Shown here piece after piece: positions 1 to 7,407 of a stretch of 64,000 nt of DNA. Every line of letters begins with the position of its first letter. Position 1 is the first letter of the stretch. Made by a program: the position numbers and the translations under genes. Under the pieces are notes generated by a model, which saw nothing but the letters and a program-made list of their open reading frames with translations, had not been told where the DNA came from and ran no database searches. Source of the DNA: Saccharospirillaceae bacterium. GTDB lineage: Bacteria > Pseudomonadota > Gammaproteobacteria > Pseudomonadales > Oceanobacteraceae. The stretch spans positions 186,001 through 250,000 of the forward strand of contig JAJOJJ010000011.1 of NCBI GenBank assembly GCA_021208685.1, given 5' to 3'.

Positions 1-238
1 TTGAGCCTTTTTCCATGGCGCGCTGGCGTCGCGTGTTACGCACTTTGCGGCCTTCCTGATACTGCACTGCTTGTTTAAAGCTGCGCTTATCGGCTTCTTT
101 ATAGACTTTGGCGCAGCGGATCTGGTCGCCACAGCGCACTACGTAAACAGAAGCTTCCTTGCCACTCATTAATGGGCGGATAACTTCGTCGATCAGACCG
201 TCATCCACCAGGGGTTGTAATCGTTTTGGTATTTTCAT
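1..238 (-). CDS. RIO1-family serine protein kinase, N-terminal part (cut by window edge)
   Basis: This is the first 79 codons of a minus-strand gene that runs off the left edge. The start ATG is at 238-236. The visible protein begins MKIPKRLQPLVDDGLIDEV and continues with IRPLMSGKEASVYVVR, the nucleotide-binding loop of bacterial RIO-type kinases, where the S-G-K-E-A-[SA]-V-Y stretch replaces the usual glycine-rich loop. CAKVYKEADKRSFKQA then supplies the conserved lysine. Bacterial RIO proteins are small cytoplasmic kinases of poorly known substrate. The C-terminal catalytic and metal-binding motifs lie outside the window, so activity cannot be judged. It is divergent in no obvious way from Pseudomonas relatives I remember. 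Confidence 0.85.
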   Translation of the reverse strand, partial: MKIPKRLQPLVDDGLIDEVIRPLMSGKEASVYVVRCGDQIRCAKVYKEADKRSFKQAVQYQEGRKVRNTRRQRAMEKGS

Positions 239-294
239 CGGCGTGTTATACCCCAGAAAAGGGGCAGATGGAATCCGGGGAGGCAGCCGTATTC

Positions 295-321
295 AGCAGG
301 TCAGCATGCGGCTGACCTGCT
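295..321. repeat. Perfect 11-bp inverted repeat between the RIO kinase and the oxidoreductase gene
   Basis: AGCAGGTCAGC (295-305) and GCTGACCTGCT (311-321) form a perfect stem with a 5-base loop. It lies 15 bases downstream of the minus-strand oxidoreductase stop codon and upstream of the RIO kinase start. There is no clear T-run on the minus strand, so it is either a weak terminator or an mRNA-end-stabilising hairpin. Confidence 0.5.
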
Positions 322-336
322 ATCGGCCCGTTTTAG

Positions 337-1614
337 TCAGTTCAGAACTTCGAAAGACAGATCGGCTTTTTCCTGCAAGCGCCGGATAAAACGCTCGTCA
401 AACATGGAGGCTGGCGTCCAGAAACCACCCTCGCGGTCGCATTTTTTTCCATCGCGGTAATAATCGAGTGCCAGACCACTGGCCGCCTGACCGAGTACTT
501 TGGCGGTGGAGCCATAACCCGGATCGCCCTTGCCTTTTACGCAGGTGATGAGGGTTTGGCCATCGTCGCTGCGACCGATAAAGCGGATATCAAAAAAGCC
601 TTCCTGTTGCTGTTTTGGGCTTGGGCCTTCGCCGGGCTTGGGCAGTACGTATTTTTCCAGCAGCCAGCGGCTGGGTTTTAAGGCTGCGCCGAGTAAAAAT
701 GCTCCGATCCCGCCTGTCATCAGCGCGGCCCCGATCCAGCCCTTCGCACCTGAACCGGTTAACACGGCTTCGTTGTAGCAAAAATGGCTGCCATAGGCAT
801 GGTTACGCAGGGCGTTGGTGCGATGAACAATCCGGGTATTAATCGCAGCCATGATAAAGGGGGCGGTATAGCTCAGCAGGTCGGTATCTTTCTCAATTCC
901 GGACATTGTGTTCTGGCGCTGGCTGAAGCCATGACCAGCCGGGCACAGGGAGTAGGGGTTGGCTAACTCTTTGCGCAGAGCCGGATTCGCCATCACTTCT
1001 TTTGTCAGTTCCAGCATGCTGGCGATGGTTCCGCCGGAGATTCCCCCTTTGCCTGCTTTAAGCCGCATATGAACCTGGCTGGCATGATGACCAAACCGCT
1101 TTTGGGCTTCGGCTTGCAGAAAATAAACGCCCATATCGGAGGGAACTGAATCAAATCCGCAGCAATGCACGATGCGCGCACCGGAGGCTTTGGCAGCGGT
1201 TTCGTATTTTTCCAGCATGCGTTTAATCCACTGCGGCTCGCCGGTTAAATCGCAATAATCAGTACCGCTTTCGGCACAGGCTCTGACCAGTGGTTCGCCG
1301 TACAGGGCATAGGGGCCAACGGTGGAAACGATCACTCTGGTTTGTTCACACAGGGCACGAACCTGGTCGTCGCGGCTGGCATCGGCGAGCAGAATCGGCA
1401 GATGTCTGGCGTCGTCTCCCAGTGCCGGCACCAGACTGCCGCGCACCGTTTGCAACTTACTTTCTGAACGGCCGGCAATGGCCCATTTCAGTTCGCCATT
1501 AAGGCCGTAAGTTTCCGCCAGATAGCGGGTGAGAATCTGGCCGACAAAACTGGTGGCGCCAAACACGATCAGATCGAAATGAGGTGTGGTTGCATCAGGG
1601 CTGGTGGCGGTCAT
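337..1614 (-). CDS. Saccharopine dehydrogenase-like NAD(P)-binding oxidoreductase (trans-acting enoyl reductase type)
   Basis: The protein has 425 residues. An N-terminal Rossmann fold carries the dinucleotide motif VFGATSFVG at about residues 17-25, and further Rossmann strands include VIVSTVGPYALYGEPLV and a VHCCGFDSVPSD stretch typical of the saccharopine dehydrogenase / trans-acting enoyl reductase family. Family members act on lipid or polyketide intermediates or are uncharacterised; no lysine-pathway genes are nearby, so a true saccharopine reaction is unlikely. I chose the ATG at 1614 because AGGAG lies just upstream; an in-frame ATG 63 bases earlier lacks a ribosome-binding site. It is divergent from the arsenic operon and shows no functional link to it. 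The family is fairly sure, the substrate is unknown. Confidence 0.75.
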   Translation of the reverse strand: MTATSPDATTPHFDLIVFGATSFVGQILTRYLAETYGLNGELKWAIAGRSESKLQTVRGSLVPALGDDARHLPILLADASRDDQVRALCEQTRVIVSTVGPYALYGEPLVRACAESGTDYCDLTGEPQWIKRMLEKYETAAKASGARIVHCCGFDSVPSDMGVYFLQAEAQKRFGHHASQVHMRLKAGKGGISGGTIASMLELTKEVMANPALRKELANPYSLCPAGHGFSQRQNTMSGIEKDTDLLSYTAPFIMAAINTRIVHRTNALRNHAYGSHFCYNEAVLTGSGAKGWIGAALMTGGIGAFLLGAALKPSRWLLEKYVLPKPGEGPSPKQQQEGFFDIRFIGRSDDGQTLITCVKGKGDPGYGSTAKVLGQAASGLALDYYRDGKKCDREGGFWTPASMFDERFIRRLQEKADLSFEVLN

Positions 1615-1759
1615 AGCTGGCTCCTTGTCATTTTCTTTTGGGCTGCGGCAACGCTTTTTATTATCAGAGGCAGGCAAGTTACCGCTAAAGCCGATGGAAT
1701 GTAAGGGCTGGGAAGACCACAGAGGAGGGCATCCGGGTCAGTGTGGCATGGCAGGGTTG

Positions 1760-1782
1760 TATATATGGATAAACGTATATAT
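1760..1782. promoter_or_regulatory. Candidate ArsR operator and promoter region of the arsenic operon
   Basis: TATATATG (1760-1767) and CGTATATA (1774-1781) form an AT-rich dyad with one mismatch, 30-50 bases upstream of the arsR start. ArsR-type repressors bind such AT-rich dyads over their own promoter. Its position also argues that the arsR start lies downstream of it. This is inferred from position and symmetry only. Confidence 0.5.
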
Positions 1783-1813
1783 GATTTTCCGCATATTTTG
1801 GCTGGTGTGTGCT

Positions 1814-2152
1814 GTGAATCCGCTGACGCTGTTTAAATGTCTGAATGATGAAACCCGGCTGGTGATGGTGTTGCTGTTGCAGCAGTACGGCGAGCTGTGT
1901 GTGTGCGATTTAATGGCTGCACTGGAAGAAAGCCAGCCGAAAATTTCCCGCCATCTGGCACAACTGCGTTCGGCAGAATTACTCAGCAGCGAAAAGCGCG
2001 GTCAGTGGGTGTATTACCGCTTACATCCGCAGTTAGCGCCATGGGCGGTACAGATTATTGCCACCACCCTGACCGCCAATGGCGATTTTATTACGCCTTA
2101 TGCCAACCGTTGCCGTGTACTGATAACCGATAACCCAACGTCCTGTTGCTGA
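1814..2152 (+). CDS. arsR: ArsR-family arsenic-responsive repressor
   Basis: A 112-residue winged-helix repressor of the ars operon. The As(III)-sensing motif ELCVCDL is at residues 27-33, with Cys29 and Cys31, followed by the recognition helix around QPKISRHLAQLRSAELL and a wing containing RGQWVYYRL. Additional cysteines sit at positions 9, 100, 111 and 112. The length is normal for the family with a GTG start at 1814 (MNPLTLFKCLNDETR); an in-frame ATG at 1781 would add 11 residues but falls inside the candidate operator. Binding of arsenite should release the promoter and switch on arsC-acr3-arsH downstream. The stop codon is 29 bases before arsC, so the genes are surely co-transcribed. Start choice is the main uncertainty. 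Confidence 0.9.
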   Translation: MNPLTLFKCLNDETRLVMVLLLQQYGELCVCDLMAALEESQPKISRHLAQLRSAELLSSEKRGQWVYYRLHPQLAPWAVQIIATTLTANGDFITPYANRCRVLITDNPTSCC

Positions 2153-2181
2153 ACAGGCTACGGACATTTTCAGGATATGTT

Positions 2182-2658
2182 ATGAAGCTGTTATTTGTGT
2201 GTACCCATAACCGCTGCCGCAGCATTCTGGCAGAAGCCATTTGCAGGGCAGAGAGTAACGGCGTTTTCGAGGTGCGCAGCGCTGGTAGCCAGCCAGCGGG
2301 TGTGGTGTACCCGGGAACGCTGAATTTTCTGCAGCAACAGGGAATCAGCACTGACGGTTTGCGCAGTCAGAGCTGGGATGAATTCGCCGATTTCGCCCCG
2401 GATGTGGTGATTACCGTGTGTGACAGCGCAGCGGGGGAAGCTTGTCCGCTGTGGATGGGCAACAGCATGAAAGTACACTGGGGGCTGCCTGATCCATCCA
2501 AATTACCTGAAGCGGAACAGAGTGCGGCCTTTTCTCAGGTCGCCGCTACGTTGCGAGAGCGCATTCGTGCCCTCAGTGCTATCGACTGGTCGGATAAGCA
2601 TCCGGCTGATATACAGGCGCTTTTTCAACAACAGAATCAACGGCACAGCGGAGCATAA
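2182..2658 (+). CDS. arsC: Arsenate reductase, low-molecular-weight phosphatase type (thioredoxin-coupled)
   Basis: A 158-residue cytoplasmic enzyme that reduces arsenate to arsenite for export. The phosphatase P-loop CTHNRCR is at residues 7-13 (C-x5-R), the two further redox cysteines are in TVCDSAAGEACP (Cys80 and Cys88), and the catalytic aspartate is in GLPDPS (Asp104). This three-cysteine layout matches the thioredoxin-dependent ArsC of the pI258 type rather than the glutaredoxin type. The ATG at 2182 is preferred to one 36 bases upstream, which overlaps the arsR end; it starts directly at the conserved MKLLFVC strand. The C-terminal extension of about 25 residues beyond the core is slightly long. 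It is the second gene of the ars operon. Confidence 0.92.
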   Translation: MKLLFVCTHNRCRSILAEAICRAESNGVFEVRSAGSQPAGVVYPGTLNFLQQQGISTDGLRSQSWDEFADFAPDVVITVCDSAAGEACPLWMGNSMKVHWGLPDPSKLPEAEQSAAFSQVAATLRERIRALSAIDWSDKHPADIQALFQQQNQRHSGA

Positions 2659-2661
2659 AAC

Positions 2662-3693
2662 ATGGGTATTTTTGAGCGATTTTTAACTCTGTGGGTTGGC
2701 GCCGGTATGGTGCTGGGCGTTGCACTGGGACTGGTGTTGCCGGATTTTTTTGCCGCCATTGCTGCGCTGGAGGTGGCGCGGGTGAATCTGGTGGTGGCGG
2801 TCTTAATCTGGCTGATGATTTATCCGATGATGATTCAGATTGATTTTTCAGCCATCAAAGACGTTGGAAAAAAACCACAGGGGCTGGTGCTGACACTGGT
2901 GATCAACTGGCTGATTAAGCCGTTCAGTATGGCCTTACTTGGCTGGTTATTTTTCAAAGTCTTTTTTGCCGGTCTGGTCGACCCCCAGACCGCCAGTGAA
3001 TACATTGCCGGTATGATTCTGCTGGGTGTGGCACCGTGCACGGCGATGGTGTTTGTCTGGAGTCAGCTGACAAAAGGTGATGCCAATTACACTCTGGTTC
3101 AGGTATCGGTTAACGACCTGATCATGATTTTTGCCTTTGCGCCCATTACCGCTTTTTTATTGGGCGTATCCGATATTCAGGTGCCTTGGGAGACTCTGCT
3201 GATTTCGGTGCTGCTGTATGTGGTATTGCCATTGCTGGCCGGTGTTCTGACACGCAAGTGGTTATCGGCCGATCATCATGCTGAGCGTCTGACCCATTTT
3301 ATGGCAGCGATTAAACCCTTTTCTGTTCTCGGATTAATCAGCACCGTGGTTATTCTGTTTGCTTTGCAGGCACAAACCATTGTCGCCAAACCGTTCGATA
3401 TTCTGTTGATTGCCATTCCACTGACATTGCAGACTTACGGCATCTTTTTTATTGCTTATTTTATTGCGCGCAAAATGCGTCTGGCACACAACATTGCGGC
3501 GCCTGCCTGCATGATCGGCACCAGTAATTTCTTTGAACTGGCTGTGGCCGTGGCCATCTCGCTGTTTGGCCTGCATTCCGGTGCAGCACTGGCGACGGTC
3601 GTAGGCGTGCTGGTAGAAGTGCCGGTCATGTTATCGCTGGTGGCTTTTGCCAATAAAACCCGCGATTGGTTTCCGCCCGTCAACCGCCAATAG
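2662..3693 (+). CDS. acr3: ACR3-family arsenite efflux permease
   Basis: A 343-residue inner-membrane protein with about ten hydrophobic helices, of the BASS/ACR3 fold. The conserved cysteine of ACR3 transporters lies in [13 protein letters not shown] (Cys126), and a helix-breaking stretch resembling the second conserved region is at [14 protein letters not shown]. It exports arsenite using the proton gradient. The start at 2662 follows the arsC stop by 3 bases, so translation is probably coupled. The family length is normal (about 340-350). Choosing ACR3 over the unrelated ArsB carrier rests on the [16 protein letters not shown] opening and the BASS-type motifs. I am sure of this call. Confidence 0.95.
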   Translation: MGIFERFLTLWVGAGMVLGVALGLVLPDFFAAIAALEVARVNLVVAVLIWLMIYPMMIQIDFSAIKDVGKKPQGLVLTLVINWLIKPFSMALLGWLFFKVFFAGLVDPQTASEYIAGMILLGVAPCTAMVFVWSQLTKGDANYTLVQVSVNDLIMIFAFAPITAFLLGVSDIQVPWETLLISVLLYVVLPLLAGVLTRKWLSADHHAERLTHFMAAIKPFSVLGLISTVVILFALQAQTIVAKPFDILLIAIPLTLQTYGIFFIAYFIARKMRLAHNIAAPACMIGTSNFFELAVAVAISLFGLHSGAALATVVGVLVEVPVMLSLVAFANKTRDWFPPVNRQ

Positions 3694-3702
3694 GGTTAAG
3701 CC

Positions 3703-4413
3703 ATGAACGATTTACCGAATCTGATTCCGGAGTTATTTAACGTCCCGGCGGCTGACGAATTATTTTCCCGCGAGGCTGCCCGCCATAAGCCGCGGATTCT
3801 GCTGCTGTACGGCTCACTGCGCAGCCGTTCGTTCAGTCGCCTGGTGGTGGAAGAAAGTGTGCGCATATTGGAGGCTATGGGGGCCGAAACCCGGGTATTT
3901 AATCCCAGTGGTTTACCGCTGCCGGATGACAGTGACGACAGCCACCCCAAAGTGCAGGAATTGCGTGAACGGGTGAACTGGAGTGAAGGCATGGTGTGGT
4001 GCTCGCCGGAGCGCCACGGTGCCATGACCGGTATTATGAAAGCGCAGATCGACTGGATTCCGCTGAATATGGGCGCGGTGCGGCCAACGCAGGGTAAAAC
4101 ACTGGCGGTAATGCAGGTATGCGGTGGCTCGCAATCCTTTAATGCTGTGAATCAAATGCGAATATTAGGCCGCTGGATGCGGATGCTGACGATCCCCAAT
4201 CAATCATCGGTAGCCAAAGCCTGGGCTGAGTTTGATGACAATGATCGTATGAAGCCATCGCCGTATTACGACCGCATTGTCGATGTGCTGGAAGAGCTGC
4301 TGAAATTTACCTTGCTAACCCGCGATCGCAACGATTACCTGCTGGACCGTTATTCCGAGCGTAAAGAAAGCGCAGAAGAGTTAATGAAGCGCGTCAATCA
4401 GCGTTCCATATGA
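3703..4413 (+). CDS. arsH: ArsH, NADPH-dependent FMN oxidoreductase for organoarsenicals
   Basis: A 236-residue flavoprotein. The FMN phosphate-binding loop is [13 protein letters not shown] (about residues 34-46), followed by the family signature [21 protein letters not shown]'s core PERHGAMTG and the [13 protein letters not shown] segment. ArsH oxidises trivalent organoarsenicals to the less toxic pentavalent form and also acts as an FMN or quinone reductase. The N- and C-terminal extensions match ArsH rather than generic NADPH-dependent FMN reductases. It begins 9 bases after acr3 with GGGTTAAGCC upstream, and its last bases overlap the next gene by 4 bases. Length and motifs are normal. 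Confidence 0.95.
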   Translation: MNDLPNLIPELFNVPAADELFSREAARHKPRILLLYGSLRSRSFSRLVVEESVRILEAMGAETRVFNPSGLPLPDDSDDSHPKVQELRERVNWSEGMVWCSPERHGAMTGIMKAQIDWIPLNMGAVRPTQGKTLAVMQVCGGSQSFNAVNQMRILGRWMRMLTIPNQSSVAKAWAEFDDNDRMKPSPYYDRIVDVLEELLKFTLLTRDRNDYLLDRYSERKESAEELMKRVNQRSI

Positions 4414-4943
4414 GCGCTCAGATGATCGGCCTTGGTGATGACAAGGCCGCTTTTCAGGTATTTATTGCCAACCGTCCGCCGCTGGCGGAATACCAGCAAC
4501 TGAGAACTTTGCAACCTTTGCAGCGCGGTGACATCGCCCGCATTGCCAGCGACACCGGCAATCATTGGCGGAAAATATTTAATGTGTACGCCAAGCTGAT
4601 CTGTGCCTTGCAGCAGGCCGGTATTAACGGGGATAACAATCAGGAAATGTCTGGTTTTACACGCTGGCAGGATCTGCGCGATCAGCAGTTATTGCAGGCG
4701 GACAGTGGGCAGGCATTGTTATTTTCGCCGCCACAGCTGAACCCAGATACCACTAAAATCCGTTTATTACTGGCTAAAAGCTATGCCCAGACTCTGGGGT
4801 TAAGTACCGAGCTGATCTGGCTGGATAATGACTTTGCCCTGCATCCATCATCGGGCATTGTGGTGTGTCCGTATTTTGATTATCGCCAGTTATCGGATAT
4901 TAAAATTCAGCGGTTGGTGGGGTGGCTAAAGCAGAGTGGTTAA
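4410..4943 (+). CDS. Conserved hypothetical protein, fifth gene of the arsenic operon
   Basis: A 177-residue soluble protein with no signal peptide or membrane helix. I do not recognise its function; the segments [14 protein letters not shown] and [14 protein letters not shown] look like conserved family signatures, and I have a weak memory of such proteins as DUF6942, which is unverified. The ATG overlaps the arsH stop (ATGA), so translation is coupled to the resistance genes. One cysteine near residue 151 ([10 protein letters not shown]) and one at 66 are not arranged like an arsenic site. Because it also occurs as an ordinary gene in my memory of related genomes, co-transcription with ars may be a local rearrangement and not a resistance role. 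Confidence 0.8.
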   Translation: MSAQMIGLGDDKAAFQVFIANRPPLAEYQQLRTLQPLQRGDIARIASDTGNHWRKIFNVYAKLICALQQAGINGDNNQEMSGFTRWQDLRDQQLLQADSGQALLFSPPQLNPDTTKIRLLLAKSYAQTLGLSTELIWLDNDFALHPSSGIVVCPYFDYRQLSDIKIQRLVGWLKQSG

Positions 4944-4983
4944 AATAAGGAGGTTAAAATTATAGTGCGGCGGGAAATGACGT

Positions 4984-5187
4984 TCAGACAGACACGGCAA
5001 ACAACAGGCAATAAAAAGGGGAGCTGTTGCCCCCCTCACGCATTGCTTTGTTCAGTTGCCGCTTGGCCTGATGACGTTTGGCCTTAGTGGTGCTTTCGTG
5101 GACACCGCCTTTGCGCATAATGGCTGCACAGGCATGCAGGTTACGCCGTACCGGCTGGCCAGCCAGGGCATTGGATTTTTTGCTCAT
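4984..5187 (-). CDS. Small basic protein whose gene contains an intrinsic terminator before its stop codon (ArfA-like arrangement)
   Basis: A 67-residue protein starting MSKKSNALAGQPVRRN. The ATG at 5187 has GGAG seven bases upstream. Residues 12-50 are rich in Lys, Arg and His (MRKGGVHES, KAKRHQAKRQLNKAMR); the last 11 residues (PFYCLLFAVSV) are abruptly hydrophobic. A GC-rich hairpin followed by five Ts lies within codons 51-58, so most transcripts should end about 25 bases before the TGA at 4986-4984. The layout (basic body, hydrophobic tail, terminator within the frame) is that of E. coli arfA, which makes an active rescue factor only from non-stop mRNA. Sequence similarity to ArfA itself is weak, so the function is a hypothesis. 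Confidence 0.7.
   Translation of the reverse strand: MSKKSNALAGQPVRRNLHACAAIMRKGGVHESTTKAKRHQAKRQLNKAMREGGNSSPFYCLLFAVSV
5013..5035 (-). terminator. Intrinsic terminator inside the small basic protein gene
   Basis: On the minus strand GGGGGGC-AACA-GCTCCCC forms a seven-pair stem (one G-U) directly followed by TTTTTATT. In plus coordinates the stem is 5018-5035 and the T-run 5013-5017. It precedes the stop codon of the gene at 4984-5187. Confidence 0.65.
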
Positions 5188-5350
5188 ATCTGTCTCCGCT
5201 GTGTTATTGATCAGGCCTTTCCTGTTCAGATCTTTAGGCGGCAGTTGCTGCCGCCGCGCTATGATTACATAAAGCGGCAGCCGTTCAATCGTTATCTTGA
5301 TAAACACAGAACTTTCCTGCCAGTTGTTCTGCCTGGGTGGTAAAACTACT

Positions 5351-5618
5351 TAGGGCCTGTTAACACTAATTAAACAGGCCTGTTATTGGCTAAAAGTTTC
5401 TCAGACAAGGCGCTGAGAGTGTGGCCTAACGGGTTAAGCGAACGAACAGCAACGCAGGATGAGGAATTTTTAGCCATAACCCTTCGGGCTGAGGCCAGTT
5501 TTACCCATGAACATCGTCGTTCGTCATTCATTTAACCCGTTAATATCCCTCCTCACTCCTTGTTCTGAGAAAAACTGGCTCTCAGCAGGCCCGATTCACT
5601 TAGTGTTAACAGGCCCTA
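5351..5618. mobile_element. Fold-back MITE-like element, copy 1 (268 bp)
   Basis: Perfect 19-bp terminal inverted repeats begin TAGGGCCTGTTAACACTAA (5351-5369; reverse complement at 5600-5618). The two halves can be aligned as imperfect reverse complements over nearly their whole length, and the exact centre is the small palindrome CCCTTCGGG (5480-5488). TA at both outer edges suggests a TA target duplication. No transposase is encoded. Shared internal blocks (TCAGACAAGGCG, TAACGGGTTA, CCCGAAGGG centre) link it to the element at 8840-9108. Confidence 0.75.
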
Positions 5619-5632
5619 GTGTCGACAGGCCC
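5601..5632. repeat. Tandem duplication of the right end of fold-back element 1
   Basis: TAGTGTTAACAGGCCC (5601-5616) is followed immediately by TAGTGTCGACAGGCCC (5617-5632), identical at 14 of 16 bases. The second copy lies outside the element, so it may be a relic of an earlier insertion or of an abortive transposition at the same site. Confidence 0.6.
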
Positions 5633-5744
5633 TGGTCTGGCCTGTGGTGCGGGTGTATTCATCCTGGGCTTTAATCCGGTTATGCTGGGCGTCTTTGGCG
5701 TTATATTGGTTTGGAGTATGGCCGGATGGCAGAAATTGGCTTAA
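5619..5744 (+). pseudogene. Possible 3' remnant of a membrane-protein gene abutting fold-back element 1
   Basis: A frame that is open only from the edge of the element (stops at 5601 and 5607 lie inside it) encodes a strongly hydrophobic stretch, including GVFILGFNPVMLGVFGVILV, and ends in the TAA at 5742-5744. It overlaps the start of the DUF599 gene by 19 bases in another frame. It reads like the last transmembrane helix of a lost protein, or a 41-residue membrane peptide starting at GTG 5619. No ribosome-binding site is visible, which favours a remnant. Evidence is compositional only. Confidence 0.3.
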
Positions 5745-6466
5745 TTAACTGGCTCAGTCTGGCCTGGTTTATCGGTTGCTGGGTGGCCTATACCCAGTTT
5801 GCCAAGTACAAAGCGAAAACGTCGGCCTCACTGTCGTCTGTTTTGCATGTGCATCGTATTAACTGGATGAGACGATTGCTGCAGCGTGAAGTGCGGGTAG
5901 GCGATGCTGCGTTGTTGGCTAATCTTGAGCGTAACGTGAATTTCTTTGCCTCTTCCTGTGTGCTGATTCTGGCGGGTTTGCTGACTGCACTGACCGCCGT
6001 CGATAAAGTCGAGGGCATGTTGTCCGGAGTCTCGTTTGCCGTGGTCGATACCTTACTGGCGCTGGAACTGAAAATCCTGACCTTAATTGGCGTGTTTATA
6101 TACGCCTTCTTCACCTTTACCTGGTCGATGCGCCAGTTTGGCTTTGCCTCGGTGCTGGTGGGTGCGGCACCGTTACCGGGTGATGATTCGGTAACCGCTG
6201 CAGAGCGCCGCAGTTTTGCGATTTACGGTGCCAAGATTATTGATCAGGCCAGTCGCAGTTATAACTACGGGTTGCGTGCTTTTTATTTCTCATTGGCGCT
6301 TCTGACCTGGTTTGTCCACCCCTGGGCGTTTATTGCTGCGGCTGCTCTGGTCGTCGTGGTGCTGTATGAGCGGGAATTTTTATCGAACTCGCTGGAAGCG
6401 CTGAAGAAAGTGGAAAATGTTGGTGATAAATTATTTAAAGACGATAAAGAACTGTCGCGTTACTGA
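5726..6466 (+). CDS. DUF599 family inner-membrane protein
   Basis: A 246-residue protein with four to five hydrophobic helices, near residues 5-22, 72-92, 105-135 and 200-225. The pattern of an N-terminal helix, a basic loop (HVHRINWMRR), a long helix pair and a late SYNYGLRAFYFSLALLTWF block matches DUF599, a family of bacterial and plant membrane proteins of unknown role. I chose ATG 5726, which has GGAG ten bases upstream (5712-5715); a TTG at 5711 is in frame but covers that site. The C-terminus is a charged cytoplasmic tail. The fold-back element lies directly upstream, so the native promoter may have been altered. The gene stands alone and ends at a strong terminator. Confidence 0.85.
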   Translation: MAEIGLINWLSLAWFIGCWVAYTQFAKYKAKTSASLSSVLHVHRINWMRRLLQREVRVGDAALLANLERNVNFFASSCVLILAGLLTALTAVDKVEGMLSGVSFAVVDTLLALELKILTLIGVFIYAFFTFTWSMRQFGFASVLVGAAPLPGDDSVTAAERRSFAIYGAKIIDQASRSYNYGLRAFYFSLALLTWFVHPWAFIAAAALVVVVLYEREFLSNSLEALKKVENVGDKLFKDDKELSRY

Positions 6467-6479
6467 AGCGCTATTCAAT

Positions 6480-6508
6480 AAAAAACGCCGCATCTGCGGC
6501 GTTTTTTT
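6480..6508. terminator. Bidirectional intrinsic terminator between convergent genes
   Basis: AAAAACGCCGC-ATCT-GCGGCGTTTTTTT: a perfect stem flanked by A- and T-runs, serving the DUF599 gene on the plus strand and the alpha/beta hydrolase on the minus strand, whose stop codon it overlaps. Confidence 0.9.
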
Positions 6509-7304
6509 ATGTGTTTTTCCCGTGCTTCTGCTCAAGCCAGCCGGCAATATCGGCGGCAATGCTTTGCCAGCCGGGCTCGGCAATCAGCCAGTGAGCATGA
6601 TCCGGGTAGCAGCGATATTCGGCGTTGGCATAGCGGGTGGCGACTTTTTTGTTGATGGCGGCGGGGGTTATATGATCATCAGCGCCGGATATGACCAGTA
6701 AAGGCTGCATGACTTTGTGCTCATCAACCCGGCTGGCGTTATTGCGGTCAAGTAACCAGAAGCCAATTTCGAAGGCCGCGCGGCCACTTTCAAAACGCAT
6801 CTGCTGATAAGCCGGGTTTACCCTGTCATCCGGCAGACGATTAAACAGGGCGTAGCGCGCTGCGGCGGGAGACAGTTTGTTGGGCTTTTTCCAGAAGCCC
6901 CAGCGTGTCATTACGCCAAAAAAACTGCGTACAACAGCGGGTGTCAGTGCATGGACACCGGCCGGTGACGCCGGGCACAGTAATACCGCAGATGCTGCCA
7001 ATTGCCGCGCACACAGCATTTGTGCCAGTAATCCCCCCATTGAGTGACCAATCAGCACTGGCGGTTGCGGCAGTGTGCGGATAAAGGCTTCCAGATCGGC
7101 GGCGTAGTCGCGCAGACTGAGTTGGCCCAGCGTTGTACTTTCGTTGTCCCGCATCTCATGCAGGCGTAACGCCGGTGTATAGCAGTGATAGCCGCGCTCA
7201 GTGAAAAATTGCCGGTACGGGTCAAATACTTCAGGCCCGCACCACATGCCATGGATAAAGACGATGGGTGGATGTGATGACGCATCGGTGTACGGTAACG
7301 GCAT
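6507..7304 (-). CDS. Alpha/beta hydrolase
   Basis: A 265-residue soluble esterase/lipase-like enzyme. The oxyanion region HGMWCGPEVF (about residues 18-27), nucleophile elbow GHSMGG (Ser88), acidic residue in SGADDHITP and catalytic His in DHAHWLIAEPGW give a complete triad. No signal peptide is seen, so it acts in the cytoplasm. The start at 7304 has AGGAATTGAC upstream. It diverges from the FKBP gene. Similar proteins are annotated broadly as alpha/beta hydrolases, sometimes lysophospholipase-like; the substrate cannot be told. The triad is intact and the length is normal. Confidence 0.88.
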   Translation of the reverse strand: MPLPYTDASSHPPIVFIHGMWCGPEVFDPYRQFFTERGYHCYTPALRLHEMRDNESTTLGQLSLRDYAADLEAFIRTLPQPPVLIGHSMGGLLAQMLCARQLAASAVLLCPASPAGVHALTPAVVRSFFGVMTRWGFWKKPNKLSPAAARYALFNRLPDDRVNPAYQQMRFESGRAAFEIGFWLLDRNNASRVDEHKVMQPLLVISGADDHITPAAINKKVATRYANAEYRCYPDHAHWLIAEPGWQSIAADIAGWLEQKHGKNT

Positions 7305-7407
7305 AATGTCAATTCCTGTTCACTGGACGAAAGGCCATTAAACGGCATGGTACTGATGCCGTCCAGTCGCTAGAATGCCGGATTACTATATGGTTCCGGG
7401 AGTTATT

